The position numbers and the translations under genes were made by a program. The notes below the pieces were generated by a model. It was not told the origin of the DNA. It ran no database searches and saw only the letters and a program-made list of their open reading frames with translations. This document shows positions 10,161 to 19,660 of a stretch of 64,000 bases of DNA, in pieces. Each line of letters starts with the position of its first letter. Position 1 is the stretch's first letter. The stretch covers positions 36,752 to 100,751 of the forward strand of contig JAWHQI010001223.1 in NCBI GenBank assembly GCA_033032865.1, given 5' to 3'. The stretch comes from Dactylorhiza incarnata. Lineage: Eukaryota; Streptophyta; Magnoliopsida; Asparagales; Orchidaceae.

Positions 10161-11400
10161 GAGACCTTTGCGCCCGTTGCAAAAATGAGCACGGTACGGA
10201 CACTGATATCCTTGGCGGCAAATGAGGGGTGGAAACTACATCAGCTTGGCGTAAAAAATGCCTTTCTTCATGGAGATCTGTTGGAAGAGGTGTGCATGGA
10301 AGTACCGCCGGGCTTTGGCACAAAACAAACGACAGGGAAGGTGTGTAGACTCAAGAAGTCAATATATGGGTTGAAGCAGTCTCCTCGAGCTTGGTTTGAC
10401 AGGCTCAGGAGAGCCATGACATCCATGGGATATCAACAGACCAATGCTGACCACACCCTGTTCTTTAGGAGGCATGAAGTTCACATTACAGTACTTGTTG
10501 TGTATGTGGATGATATGATCATCACAAGAAATGATGAGAATGAAATTGCTCAGCTTAAGAAAAGATTGGGCAAGGAATTTGAGGTGAAGGACTTGGGTTA
10601 GCTACGATACTTCCTTGGGATTGAGGTAGCCTGCGGTGCACGAGGAATTGTTCTCTCCCAACGGAAATATGTGTTGGACCTACTCAAAGAGACAGGTATG
10701 ATGGGTTGCAGACCTGCCGTCTCTCCTATTGATTAGAAGACCAAGCTTGGTGCGGAAGCAGGAGAGCCAATTGATAGAGAAAGGTACCAGAGGCTGGTAG
10801 GCCGACTAATTTATCTGGGTCACACCCGTCCCGACATATCTTTAGCTGTGAGCGTGGTAGCTCGTTATATGCATGATCCTAGGGAGGCTCACTTGGATGT
10901 CGTATATCAGATTCTTCGATACCTGAAGAGCGCACCCGGGTAGGGACTGATCTTCCAGAAGAATGAACATCTAAACATCGAGGGCTACTGCGAATCTGAC
11001 TGGGCTAGCTGTGCAGATGACAGAAGATCAACATCAGGATATTGTATGTTTGTAGGAGGCAACCTCGTCTCCTGGAAAAGCAAGAAGCAGACTGTAGTTG
11101 CGAGATTTACAGTCGAGGCAGAATATAGGGCCATGGCAAGTGTAGGGGGAGATGTTATGGCTGAAAGCCTTATTGGTTGAACTCAAGATAAATCAAGGAG
11201 GGCTAATGACACTGTGGTGTGATAACAAGTCAGCTATTAGCATTGCAAATAACCATGTCTAACATGATAGGACCAAGCATATAGAGATCGACAGATTCTT
11301 TATCAAAGAAAAGTTGGATAGTGGAACATTAAAGTTGGGACATGTTGCTACAAAAGAGCAAGTGGTTGATTGTCTAACCAAATGACTTAGCTCACTGGAC
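10161..11400 (+). pseudogene. copia reverse transcriptase (C-terminal part) and RNase H
   Basis: The reading resumes with the FAPVAKM block, then KNAFLHGDLLEEV, SIYGLKQSPRAWF and the intact catalytic YVDD (about 10502-10513). TAG at 10599-10601, a TAG near 10735, another near 10941 and several further stops break it. The RNase H part is recognisable by SCADDRRSTSGYC and, beyond frame breaks, by the DNKSAISIANN and TKHIEIDRFFI type blocks near 11225-11300. The catalytic core of reverse transcriptase survives but cannot be made as a whole. Confidence 0.88.
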
Positions 11401-11450
11401 TTATGTAGATTACGCGACAAGATGAGCTTAGTGAATATCTTTCGCCCACC

Positions 11451-11461
11451 TTGAGGGGGAG
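11451..11461 (+). promoter_or_regulatory. Polypurine tract of the copia element
   Basis: TTGAGGGGGAG directly precedes the 3' LTR, a form common in plant copia elements. Confidence 0.85.
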
Positions 11462-11636
11462 TGTTGGTATTTGGAGTGCAAATAGCGCAAATTGGCGTGT
11501 CAATAGCGGGTCTCCTCCTTTTCTATTTAGTCCCACACCGCTAGTATGGTGTTATAGTTATCATTGTATGTGTACATATAAAGGCAAGATGTAAAGATTT
11601 TAAAGTGTGTGAAAATGCAATTCCTTATTTTCCACT
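11462..11636 (+). repeat. 3' LTR of the copia element
   Basis: The 175-bp partner of 4626-4800, followed by GAAAA, the target duplication. Confidence 0.9.
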
Positions 11637-11641
11637 GAAAA

Positions 11642-12290
11642 TATGCGATAAAAGTGCCCAAATTACATTGATGTAGATTATAGAAAAAGAGGGAAAATAA
11701 ATAAATGTATTTGGGATGATAATAACTCATATATATGACTATATGAATATATGCAAGTGGCATTAGAAGTAGAGTAAAAAAAGATAGATCTCCCCTCAGC
11801 CATGGTCGGAGTAGTCAACAAATTCAACTTAATTTTTTGGTGTTGACAAGGTTAGTGGAGGAACTAGAGTTTTTTTTAGTGGAGGAACTAGAGTTGGCAG
11901 TTGATATCTGCTCCATCCGCTCAACAAATTCAACTTAATTTTTTGTTCTCCAACGATGGAGTTTCAGTCGGCAGTTGGCGAGGTTAGTGGAGGAGGAGGA
12001 AGCGAGGTGATTTACCTGAATGGGGCGGAGCGGGGAGGAGTTGTGATGGGGAATGCTTAGATGGTGATGGGGGAATGCTTCGATGGCGATGGCGAGCAGT
12101 CCGAGAGGCGATGGAGGCAGGAGGAGGAAGTGATTTGGCACCGATTGCGAGGAGAACAATAGTACGAGCGGAGGAAGTGCTTTGGCGACGGCGAAGACAA
12201 CAGTAGTACGAGAGGAGGAAACCCTAGATCAGGAAGAAATGAGGCGTGGGAGGAATAAGGTCGCCTCTGGGTTGCCTTTTAATTTTCACG
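11642..12290 (-). promoter_or_regulatory. CACTA right arm with a promoter/leader-like segment on the minus strand
   Basis: 11642-11950 is AT-rich with a small direct duplication (TTAGTGGAGGAACTAGAGTT, twice near 11850-11895). 11950-12290 is richer in G+C. Read on the minus strand it contains CTAGGGTTTCCTCC and Ser/Pro-type codons, like a plant gene leader or first exon. Since the SKP1-like exon also reads minus, this may be its or the transposon's promoter side. No product is recognised. Confidence 0.35.
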
Positions 12291-12504
12291 AGAGCTTAAT
12301 TAAAGAAGTCTTTTTTGTAGCGGTGCTTTAATTAAAAGTGTCGCTAAATTAGGTCTTTAGGTGGCGTTTTTCGACTAAAAACGCCGCTAATATAATTATT
12401 GAAGATTCGCGACGCTTTTTAACAACAATCGCTGTGAAATCCAAAAACTTACAACAACGTTTTAAAAATCGTCACAATCGCAATAGGTCTATTTTGTTAT
12501 AGTG
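12291..12504. repeat. CACTA right subterminal and terminal repeats
   Basis: GGTGGCGTTTTTC, AAAAACGCCGC and GCGACGCTTTTT copies in both orientations precede the terminal repeat, which ends ...TTTTGTTATAGTG at 12504. They mirror the left end. Confidence 0.78.
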
Positions 12505-13086
12505 CATCAGCAAGGGTCTGCCCCGCTTGGTGATCGGTCCCTACCAAGTTACAATAGGTAAGGTCGCCAGACCCCCGCCTGCCATCGCCAAGGGCCGGCC
12601 CCCCTTGGCGGCTGGTCCCTGCCAAGTTACAATAGATAAGGTCGCTAGACCCCCGCCTGCCATCGCCAAGGGCCTACCCCCATTGGCGGTCGGTCCTTGC
12701 CAAGTTACAATAGGTAAGGTCGTTAGACCTCCGCTTGCCATCGCCAAAGCCCTGCCCCCCTTAGCGGCCGGTCCCTGCCAAGTTACAATAGATAAGGTCG
12801 CCAGACATCCACTTGCCATCGCCAAGGGCCTGCACCCCTTGGCGGTCGATCCCTGCCAAGTTACAATTGGTAAGGTCGCCAGACCTCCGCCTGCCATCGC
12901 CAAGGGCCTGCGCCCCTTGACGGTCGGTCCCTGTGATGTTAGAATAGTTAAGGTCGCCAGACCTCCGCCTGCCATCGCAAAGGGCCTGCCTCCCTTGACG
13001 ATCGGTCCATGTCAAGTTACAATAGGTAAGATTGTCAGACCTCCACCAACCATCGCCAGGGGCCGGCCCTTTGGCGGTCATACCCT
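12505..13086 (+). repeat. 78-bp minisatellite, right part (7 units)
   Basis: AAGTTACAAT or close variants start at 12546, 12624, 12702, 12780, 12858, 12936 and 13014, a constant 78 bp. Since 78 is divisible by three, long frames stay open on both strands (for example 12527-13207 plus). The period explains this, so I do not call them proteins. The units differ by a few bases each, so the array is not newly made. Confidence 0.9.
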
Positions 13087-13438
13087 GCAAAATTTCTACA
13101 AACGCCATCCTCCGGGTGGCACAACAACAACATCTACCATTGGGGTAGCACTTAACTCCCACAACAAGCTTGCAAATAGGGCAACCACCTCTGCAACATA
13201 TTCATGATCAAACGATTCCTCATAAAGCACACGATCCCAATAATGTGTGACGCACTTCAAATGAAGTTCACAACACGCCTCAAAGAACCTAGTGCTCCCT
13301 AATCAATGACACACACAAAGATCAGAGATTTCCACTTGCGGCGGGTGTTCACGTTAAAAACACACAAATCACTTGTGGTCCCACAAAACGCTATAACGGG
13401 CAAGCTCCGCTCCCTCGTACATGTATATAAACAGCAGC
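13087..13438. other. Unique sequence between minisatellite and MITE
   Basis: No gene recognised. Open frames at 13299-13592 (minus) and 13306-13548 (plus) overlap each other and run into the MITE, and resemble no known protein. Confidence 0.4.
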
Positions 13439-13441
13439 TTA

Positions 13442-13678
13442 GGCTCTGTTTGGGAGAGCAGTTGTTGATGAAAAAGCTGTTGATTGAACAGAGCTCTCTG
13501 AGAAACTGTTTTGAAAAGCTGAAGACTGTTTGGAGTGTCTGTATATAAGTGCTGATGAAACAAAACACAGGAATTAAATAAGTGCTTTTCATAGAGCTGC
13601 CAATTCAAACAACAAAAAACAACGGTTGTGGATCAAAAATCAGCTTTCTGATCCGCGGTAGCTGTCCCAAACAGACCT
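13442..13678. mobile_element. MITE (Tourist/PIF-Harbinger-like or hAT-like), 237 bp
   Basis: Left end GGCTCTGTTTGGGA and right end, read inward, AGGTCTGTTTGGGA form terminal inverted repeats. TTA lies on both sides (13439-13441, 13679-13681), as expected for PIF/Harbinger. The flanks also share TTAGGCT, which with one mismatch could be an 8-bp hAT-type duplication with shorter terminal repeats. No coding capacity. Confidence 0.65.
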
Positions 13679-13861
13679 TTAGGCTGTGAAACAATCCGCA
13701 AATCTACGCCGCCATGGGCCCTCGCACTATGCTCCAGCCGCTCGAAATTATACACATTTTCACGCTCGAATTTGCGCGCACACTAATGCGCTGTCACTTC
13801 TTAGCTCAGGCTATGAATTTGTATTAAGAAAAATCGGAGTTACTAAACATAGACCGAAACT

Positions 13862-14460
13862 CCCAAAATTGAGGGGCAAATGATATGGCCGCATAAAGAC
13901 GCGAAATACACCCCCATGCGTGGGGTGCCAAATATTAAAAAAAAAATCATTAACCGCCTAACCGCCCGATTGTGAGAAGAGCGACCGAGGCGCGACCGCC
14001 CTAGCCAAACCGCCCGAGTCAGGCGGCAGCTTGGCCGCCCGGCCCTCCGGCCACCCAAATCAGGCGGCCCCTCAGTCGTACGACCCTTCGCCGGTGCGCG
14101 GACGGCTGCACTCCTGGCCGCCCAGATTGTGGGGGCCTTGGCCTCCCGTCCCTCCTCACGCGGAGGGCCGCCTCCTTCGCCGCCCAGATCGGGCGGCACC
14201 TTGGCCGCCCAACCCTCCTCCGATGCATGGAGGGACACCTCCTTGGCCGCCCAGATCGGGCGGCCCCTTGGCTGCCCGACCATCTGCCGGCGCACGGAGG
14301 GCCGCCGCCATGGACACCCAAGTCGGGTGCCCGACCTTGGGCGCCCGACCGGAGTCGCGATCCCCCAGCCGCCAGCCTCGCCCGGCCGCCGGTAGGACCG
14401 CCCATCCCTCGCCGGCCGGCCGGCCAGATCACCGGTTGGGTCCGAACCGCCCTGGAGGCA
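13862..14460. repeat. Module-B-like start followed by GC-rich degenerate tandem repeat
   Basis: 13883-13985 (ATGGCCGCATAAAGACGCGA ... ACCGCCCGATTGTGAGAAGAGCG) is a diverged relative of module B near 19181. It is followed by GC-rich sequence in which CGCCCAGATCGGGCGGC or variants return at about 14119, 14181 and 14248, a step of about 62-67 bp. Inverted GGCGGCC/GGCCGCC words abound. Long frames on both strands are composition effects. Confidence 0.6.
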
Positions 14461-15400
14461 AAAGTGTCATATTCATAAAAATGGTGATCTGCATGCTCCA
14501 TTTCGGGCGTTTCTATTCGTCCATCTGGAAGTTATCGGGGTAAAATTACCAGGTCACCCATCCTGAAATCTATAAAAGGGCCCATAAGACCCTCATTCAG
14601 GAGGAAAAAAAGTGGCGAAGGCATTTATGAGCAGATCAATTGGGAAAATGATTTCAACCATGCCTTTTATTCAAGTTGCTAGATACTGGAATGCTCTGTG
14701 CCTACAATTATACTGAAATCTATAAAAGGACCCATAAGACCCTCATTCAAGTTGCTAGATACTGGAATGCTTTCAACCATGCCTTTTATTGTCCTATGTT
14801 ATTGTCCAATGTTCATAAATAATATATGTGTGCAAGTTATATTTACAAGGTTGAAAGGATTGTGATGGTTGATCATATCATGTTGATTTCCAACCATTCA
14901 TGTTGCAGATCAATTGGGAAAATGATTTCCAGTACAAATCACAATGCTACTGTAGTTTAATTTTTTGCAGAAATTGATGCTTGCAGTTCATTTTCTGCAA
15001 AAAATTTAATTTTTTGTAGAAACCCTTAAAACCTATACCAAATAGCTATCAGTTCATTTTTTGTGAAAAAAATTGATGCTTGCAGTTTAGTTTTTGCAAA
15101 ACATTGGTGCTTGCAGTTCAAGAAATCAATTTTTGCAAAAAATTTGATGCTTGCAATTGGGTCGACCATTACAGAAAAAATATTTTTTTGCAGAAACAAT
15201 TAAAACAGATCTAGATTATGGAAAAATTAACTGCAGATCCATAAAAAATAACAGATCTATAAATAAAGCATTATGCCGTAACCCAAGTAACTAATTCCTG
15301 CATTAAGTAATGTATTAGCCTTATAAATAAAGCATTATGCGGTAACTTTTTCCATCAGAATCTTCCTTTTATTCACTGCATTTTCTAATATTTGGTTTAT
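14461..15400. repeat. AT-rich segment with local duplications
   Basis: CTGAAATCTATAAAAGG plus CCCATAAGACCCTCATTCA occurs twice (about 14563 and 14715), as do CAAGTTGCTAGATACTGGAA (about 14672 and 14748) and CAACCATGCCTTTTATT. At 14970-15160 a degenerate word GATGCTTGCAGTTCA...TTTTGCAAAA is repeated about four times. TATAAATAAAGCATTATG occurs at about 15257 and 15322. No gene is seen, but the RING exon follows. Confidence 0.55.
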
Positions 15401-15417
15401 ACTTGATAATTATTCAG

Positions 15418-15684
15418 ATGGACTGCCCAATTTGCTTAGAAACTCGTAGATGGACGTGCACGGCTGCATGTGGGCACAAGTTTTGCTCACACTGCCTTCT
15501 GGATTGGAGGCGAAAATGCCCCACAAATCCTGAGATCACTTGCCCTTGCTGCAGGCTGCCAATACCCCAAAGAAATTTTCTTTTTTGCAGAATGAGGCTC
15601 TTGTTCACAGCACCGAAGATTTTTTTTGTTAGTATGTTGTACTTTTTGTATAGGACTGTTGAGTCTAGGAGGTTGCGTAGGTAG
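15418..15684 (+). CDS. Small RING-finger (C3HC4) protein or exon
   Basis: From ATG 15418 an 88-codon frame begins MDCPICLETRRWTC and shows Cys-Pro-Ile-Cys, then ACGHKFCSHC, then TCPCCRLPI. That gives the spacing Cys-x2-Cys, Cys-x-His-x2-Cys-x2-Cys, Cys-x2-Cys of a RING-HC domain that binds two zinc ions and usually recruits an E2 enzyme for ubiquitin transfer. The C-terminal third (LLFTAPKIFFVSMLYFLY) is hydrophobic and could be a membrane anchor. The ATG sits immediately after TTATTCAG, so this could be an exon starting at an acceptor. No other exon is recognised and the flanks are repeats, so it may be a captured fragment. Confidence 0.6.
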   Translation: MDCPICLETRRWTCTAACGHKFCSHCLLDWRRKCPTNPEITCPCCRLPIPQRNFLFCRMRLLFTAPKIFFVSMLYFLYRTVESRRLRR

Positions 15685-15799
15685 TTTGAAGTCTTTTTTT
15701 TTACCATATAGACGTACTATTCTTTTACATACCGCTATTGAATTTTATATACTGGATTTAGTCTTTTTTTTGAAAAATTGATTTTTTTTTTCGCTTACT

Positions 15800-16470
15800 G
15801 GCTGGTTGCGACACTGGCTGCTCTACTTATGCATGAGCTTCCTGTTACTCTTTTTCCTGCCTATATTTTCTGAGCTAGATTAAACTCTCTTATTTACACC
15901 ACTATTCTCCATATATGTTTTAAAAAAGAATTGTTTGTCTGTTGGTATTTATCGATCTAGGCTTTTCATTTAAATTTTATCAACCTGTGGTAGAAGAAAT
16001 CAAAAAGATTGCTCTGTGCCTACAGTTATGCTATGATATATTGTTTTTGGTCATATATTGTTTTTGGTCATATATTGTTTTTGGTCATATATTGTTTTTG
16101 GTCATTTGTTTACCGAAGGGATAAAGGCTTGAGTGTTGTACATTTGAATTACTGATTTTTTTTCTTTCAAATCAGTAATAACACTCGTGTTTCAAGTTGC
16201 TAGATATTGGCTGGTTGCGACACTGGCTGCTCTACTTATGCATGAGCTTCCTGTTACTCTTTTTCCTGCCTATATTTTCTGAGCTAGATTAAACTCTCTT
16301 ATTTACACCACTATTCTCCATATATGTTTTAAAAAAGAATTGTTTGTCTGTCGGTATTTATCGATCTAGGCTTTTCATTTAAATTTTATCACCCTGTGGC
16401 AGAAGAAATCAAAAAGATTGCTCTGTGCCTACAATTATGCTATGATATATTGTTTTTGGTCATTTGTTGA
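15800..16470 (+). repeat. Direct duplication with 409-bp offset, plus 17-bp minisatellite
   Basis: The sequence from GCTGGTTGCGACACTGGCTG (15801) to about 16060 is repeated from 16210 to about 16465 with few changes. Between the copies TATATTGTTTTTGGTCA is tandemly repeated about four times (about 16037-16105). GGGATAAAGGCTTGAGTGTT (16120-16139) is the tail word of the RTE-like module A further on. Confidence 0.85.
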
Positions 16471-16890
16471 ATCAATTTTCTAGCAAGGACAAAGATCTTG
16501 ATATCTTACCTATTGGATTCACAAGTTTTGATGATAAAATTCATTGATATGTTGTAGCTCTTAAATTTGTCGTTCTAAAATTGTTAATCCAATTATTTGT
16601 AATTGCATGGCTTGTTGGGCTAGATGTTTGAATTATATGATAAGTTGTGTAGATGATGATTTTTTGGAACAAAATGTGATATCATCATTAGAGAAATGTT
16701 TTTTTGTCTAGGATTACTTTTTCTAAATCTAAATTGAGGTGGTTTCTATTTGGGGTGATGCGTATGCAGTTTGTAGGTTGGGAAAGGATAATCATATTGA
16801 GATTGAAAGACTTTAATGTTGGCTCATGAGATATTGATCTTTAGAGTAATTTTGGCATTAAGCACTCTCAAATTAGGAAGTTTTTGCACA
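16471..16890. other. AT-rich, no gene seen
   Basis: No domain, RNA gene or clear repeat recognised. Confidence 0.4.
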
Positions 16891-16900
16891 TCTCACTCTA

Positions 16901-17036
16901 AATATTTAATTTTGGGATTTTGCTCCTCCCAAAAGCTTTAATATTGATATTTTGCACCATAAATATTCAATTAGAAAGGTGCAAAGTTCCAATATTAAAG
17001 CCTTTTAGGGTGCAATGTGCCAAAATTAAATATTCA
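16901..17036. repeat. Fold-back (hairpin) element with 58-nt arms
   Basis: The left arm (16901-16958, AATATTTAATTTTGGGATTT ... TTTTGCACC) pairs with the right arm (16978-17036, GGTGCAAAG ... CCAAAATTAAATATT) across a loop of about 19 nt. Mismatches are scattered. With a small gap the pairing extends outward through CTCACTCTA / TAGAATGAG. This is the shape of a MITE or fold-back element whose transcript could fold into a long hairpin. Confidence 0.8.
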
Positions 17037-17053
17037 GGCTTAGAATGAGTTTG

Positions 17054-18090
17054 TCCATTTCTGAATGTGTTGATTGATATCTAGGAATTTGATGTTTGGC
17101 TTAGAATGAATTTTGAGATTCAATTATTTTTAATGTAGTAATTCAAATGTACAACTTATTGATTTATTAGGCCAAAAGATTGTAATGCTTAGTATGTGTT
17201 TGGCCCTTTACTTTTGGTATATAATGGGATATATGTTAGAGAGGCTACAGATCAAATGTATAACCCAGCGACTCGAGCACTTTACTTTTGGTATAAAAAG
17301 GGATATAGGTTAGAGAGGCTACAGATCAACAGTACAACGCAGGAGGGTAACCTAAAATAAACTCCAAGGACATTCTGTGTATCAGTGTATGCGATTTAAA
17401 TGGAATGCATGAGTTTAAATTCTTGACAGACATTTTTATTTTACCTCTACGCAGATGTGACATTGTTCTAGGTATTCATTGACCTCTAGTTAGTTTCGGA
17501 AAGATCAATTTGGATCTCAGTCAATTTAAAATGGAATTCCTTGGCAAGTCAAAAATATTTCATTACAAGGGAAAACAAATAATTACCAGCTGAGATATCA
17601 ATAGAAAAAAAAAATGCAAATATTAGTACACAAGACTGCCCAATTGTCAATGTTAATTGAGTGTATTGGTACATGTCCATTTCACTTCAATACGGAAATA
17701 TGTTCTATCACTCAACAAAGCATACCCATAGAACCACCACTAGACAACATAGTTATCGGTTTAGTTAGCAGAATATTCCAATCTCTTTGAGTTTCACAGA
17801 GGATCCCTTTCCTGGAAACAAGACCTTCACTTTATGTTCAAAGACAATGTCACACCAATCAATATGAGGCCTTATAATTAATACCTAATTTTTCTAAAAC
17901 AAAAAAATGAATTATCATTGATAATATTTTGCAAACATGAGTGATAAGATATAGCACCAACCCATTTTTTTATCGTCTTAATAGATAAAAAAAGGTCACA
18001 TGACATTTATGCATGGATTACAAAGAATCAATAAGTATAATGCCATAGCTGCATCCATAGTACTCTTGTACAAGAAATCCCAACAAGATA
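17054..18090. other. AT-rich, no gene seen
   Basis: The only structure noted is a short duplication: CACTTTACTTTTGGTATAAA and ATATRGGTTAGAGAGG-type words near 17205-17330. No coding or RNA gene signal. Confidence 0.4.
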
Positions 18091-18091
18091 G

Positions 18092-18255
18092 GCTCTGTTT
18101 GGCATGACGATAGCGGTCATGAATGCGGTGGTTATGAGACGTCGTTCGTGAATGCCCAATCTCACCTAAGGAACTTCATTCCCTTTTATGTTCAAAACTA
18201 GTTTACTTTTCATGGTGGCGGTCATAACTGTTGTCATGCCAAATATATATTTTAT
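18092..18255. mobile_element. Possible diverged MITE
   Basis: GGCTCTGTTTGGCATGAC (from 18092) faces GTCATGCCAAATAT (near 18233-18246), and GATAGCGGTCATGA faces a partly matching GCGGTCATAACTG. The TTTGGCATGAC core is inverted. No clear target duplication and the right terminus is degraded, so the class is uncertain. Confidence 0.4.
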
Positions 18256-18613
18256 GGCGGCTGCTCTTTTATGTTGTCAGGCAAATATTTCTCATTTTTT
18301 AAGGAGATATGGTGGTAGAAGAAGAATTTACTTAATTGAATCAATATTCTACTATACTTATTCTCGGCGATATTGATAAATCTATATGAAGAATTAAAAT
18401 ATCAGCCTAAATGCCCCATGATCACTTTGAGCAATGCGAAATTTCAAGTTTTAGTTGAAGTGATCCAAAAATTGGAGGCGGGCCTTGAAAAACCGTTTAA
18501 ACGAAATCACAAGGACATAAAATTTTATTGAGAAGCCAAATTTTTTTTGAGACCGTAGCAGAAAAGTAAAATCAGTGCAACTAGAGGATTTGAGTTTGTA
18601 CAAAAGAGTCTAA
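18256..18613. other. AT-rich junction, no gene seen
   Basis: A stretch of unique AT-rich sequence before the modular repeat region. The short frame 18188-18376 overlaps the MITE-like ends and matches nothing. Confidence 0.4.
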
Positions 18614-19155
18614 GGAGCATGCTTGCTCCTCCCTTCTTATAATTGTTGGAAACATGGGCTAGAACGTACATATTTCCCTCAAGGCAAAGAGAAAATTAGA
18701 TGCTAGGACTTTCCATTTGATTTAGTGGAGGTGATAAAGGAAAACTGTGAAATTTATAAAATCTCATTTTCAGCAGAATACACTCAGCATTTACTCTCTG
18801 GGACACAAGAAGCAAACAACAAAGAAAATGCAATGGCATATGTATGAATTTAAATTTTGTTATAGTATGAATTTAAATTTTGCAGAGAAGATGCGGGAAG
18901 CTTGACTAAGATGGTTCAGACACGTACAAAGGAGACCATTAGAGGCACCTGTTAGACGTGTTAGAGTTTGGTCACTAGGCCTGCTAAACGAGGGAGGAGT
19001 AGACCAAAAAAGACTTGAATGAAATTGTAAGGAAAAACATGATGTACTTAGGCATTAGTGAGATTATGACTAAAGATAGGGCACTAAGGTGACAAAGGAT
19101 CCATATAGCCGACCTCACTATAGTGGGATAGAGGCTTGAGTGTTGTTGTAGTTGT
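18614..19155 (+). pseudogene. Module A, copy 1: 3' end of an RTE-like LINE reverse transcriptase
   Basis: After about 270 bp of non-coding sequence, ATGCGGGAAGC at 18891 opens a broken reading with LRWFRHVQRRPLEAPVRR. In another frame come EIVRKNMMYLGISEIMTKDR and QRIHIADLT. These are the conserved closing blocks of plant non-LTR (RTE-type) reverse transcriptases. The segment ends GGGATAGAGGCTTGAGTG and TTG repeats, the usual RTE 3' tail. At least one stop (codon 5) and frameshifts show it is dead. The start, an inverted GGAGCATGCTTGCTCC, is where several mosaic junctions occur. Confidence 0.72.
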
Positions 19156-19180
19156 ATGTTTTTATTTTTTTAAAGAAATT

Positions 19181-19660
19181 GATACGGACGCATAAAGACG
19201 CGAAACGCCCCATGCGTGGGTTGCGAATAAAAAAGATCCACTACCGGCCTAACCGCCCGATAGTGGGAATAGCGCTATTAGAAAACTGAGTTTTAGTGAT
19301 GAAATTTTTCGTCACTAAATATTGAATTTTGGTTACTAAAAAAGAGAGTGGGAGATGACCCACACCCCTCAATACAAACTAATAGTGCTTTAATCTCTAA
19401 TTAAACTAAATACATCAAAAAAGTTTGGCGAAGACAGTATAGTCACGTTGGGAGGCCTAAGTACTCGCCTATACTGCATAATATAATGGAGTGGCAGAAC
19501 AAATAAATATGGGTTATAATGGAAGTGCTAGTAGTATAAGCTGTCTACATGTTGGTTAATTTGCTTATTGTTGATATGTCTTAAATTCTAATATGCTCGA
19601 AGCTCATTCAATTAACCAATTCATTTGACGTCCCATGTCACATACAGATCAAAAAAGTTA
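19181..19660. repeat. Module B, copy 1
   Basis: It runs from GATACGGACGCATAAAGACG to the GACGTCCCATGTCACATACA block. It contains the inverted pair GTGATGAAA/TTTCGTCAC around TTT, and a second half beginning TTTGGCGAAGACAGTATAG that also occurs alone (21421, 30669, 38006). No coding role is seen. Copies lie at 22249, 23318, 31491, 33439 and 35397, and a diverged one at 13883. Confidence 0.85.

Larger units (their letters stand above)
4626..11636 (+). mobile_element. Ty1/copia LTR retrotransposon, decayed, with a nested gypsy element
   Basis: Two 175-bp LTRs (4626-4800, 11462-11636) flank a primer-binding site, gag, protease, integrase, reverse transcriptase and RNase H in copia order, and a polypurine tract. 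The target duplication is GAAAA (4621-4625, 11637-11641). I count 11 differences between the LTRs (about 6%), so it is not recent. Every domain is hit by stops or shifts, and much of the integrase is deleted. The reverse transcriptase is split by another element at 7979-10160. Confidence 0.93.
2409..12504. mobile_element. CACTA (En/Spm-type) DNA transposon carrying nested retroelements
   Basis: The left end reads CACTACAACAAATTGAGCC and the right end, read inward, CACTATAACAAAATAGACC. These are the family's terminal inverted repeats. The 3-bp target duplication CAT lies at 2406-2408 and 12505-12507. Subterminal copies of GGCGTTTTT, GCGACGCTTTT and related motifs crowd both ends, as is usual for binding sites of the family's TnpA-type protein. 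Without the copia insertion the element is about 3.1 kb. I found no transposase, so it would depend on a helper. It carries an antisense SKP1-like exon, as gene-capturing CACTA elements do. The flanking minisatellite proves the boundaries. Confidence 0.93.

Noticed and set aside
12527..13207. 226-codon plus frame and 144/133-codon minus frames in the 78-bp array
   Set aside because: A period of 78 (26 codons) keeps several frames open at once. No domain, and both strands look equally good.
13369..13608. Minus-strand frame over the MITE
   Set aside because: It spans the MITE edge and the terminal repeat region; no conserved protein.
14031..14543. 170-codon Pro/Arg-rich frame
   Set aside because: GC-rich degenerate tandem repeat with overlapping open frames on both strands. 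No known domain.
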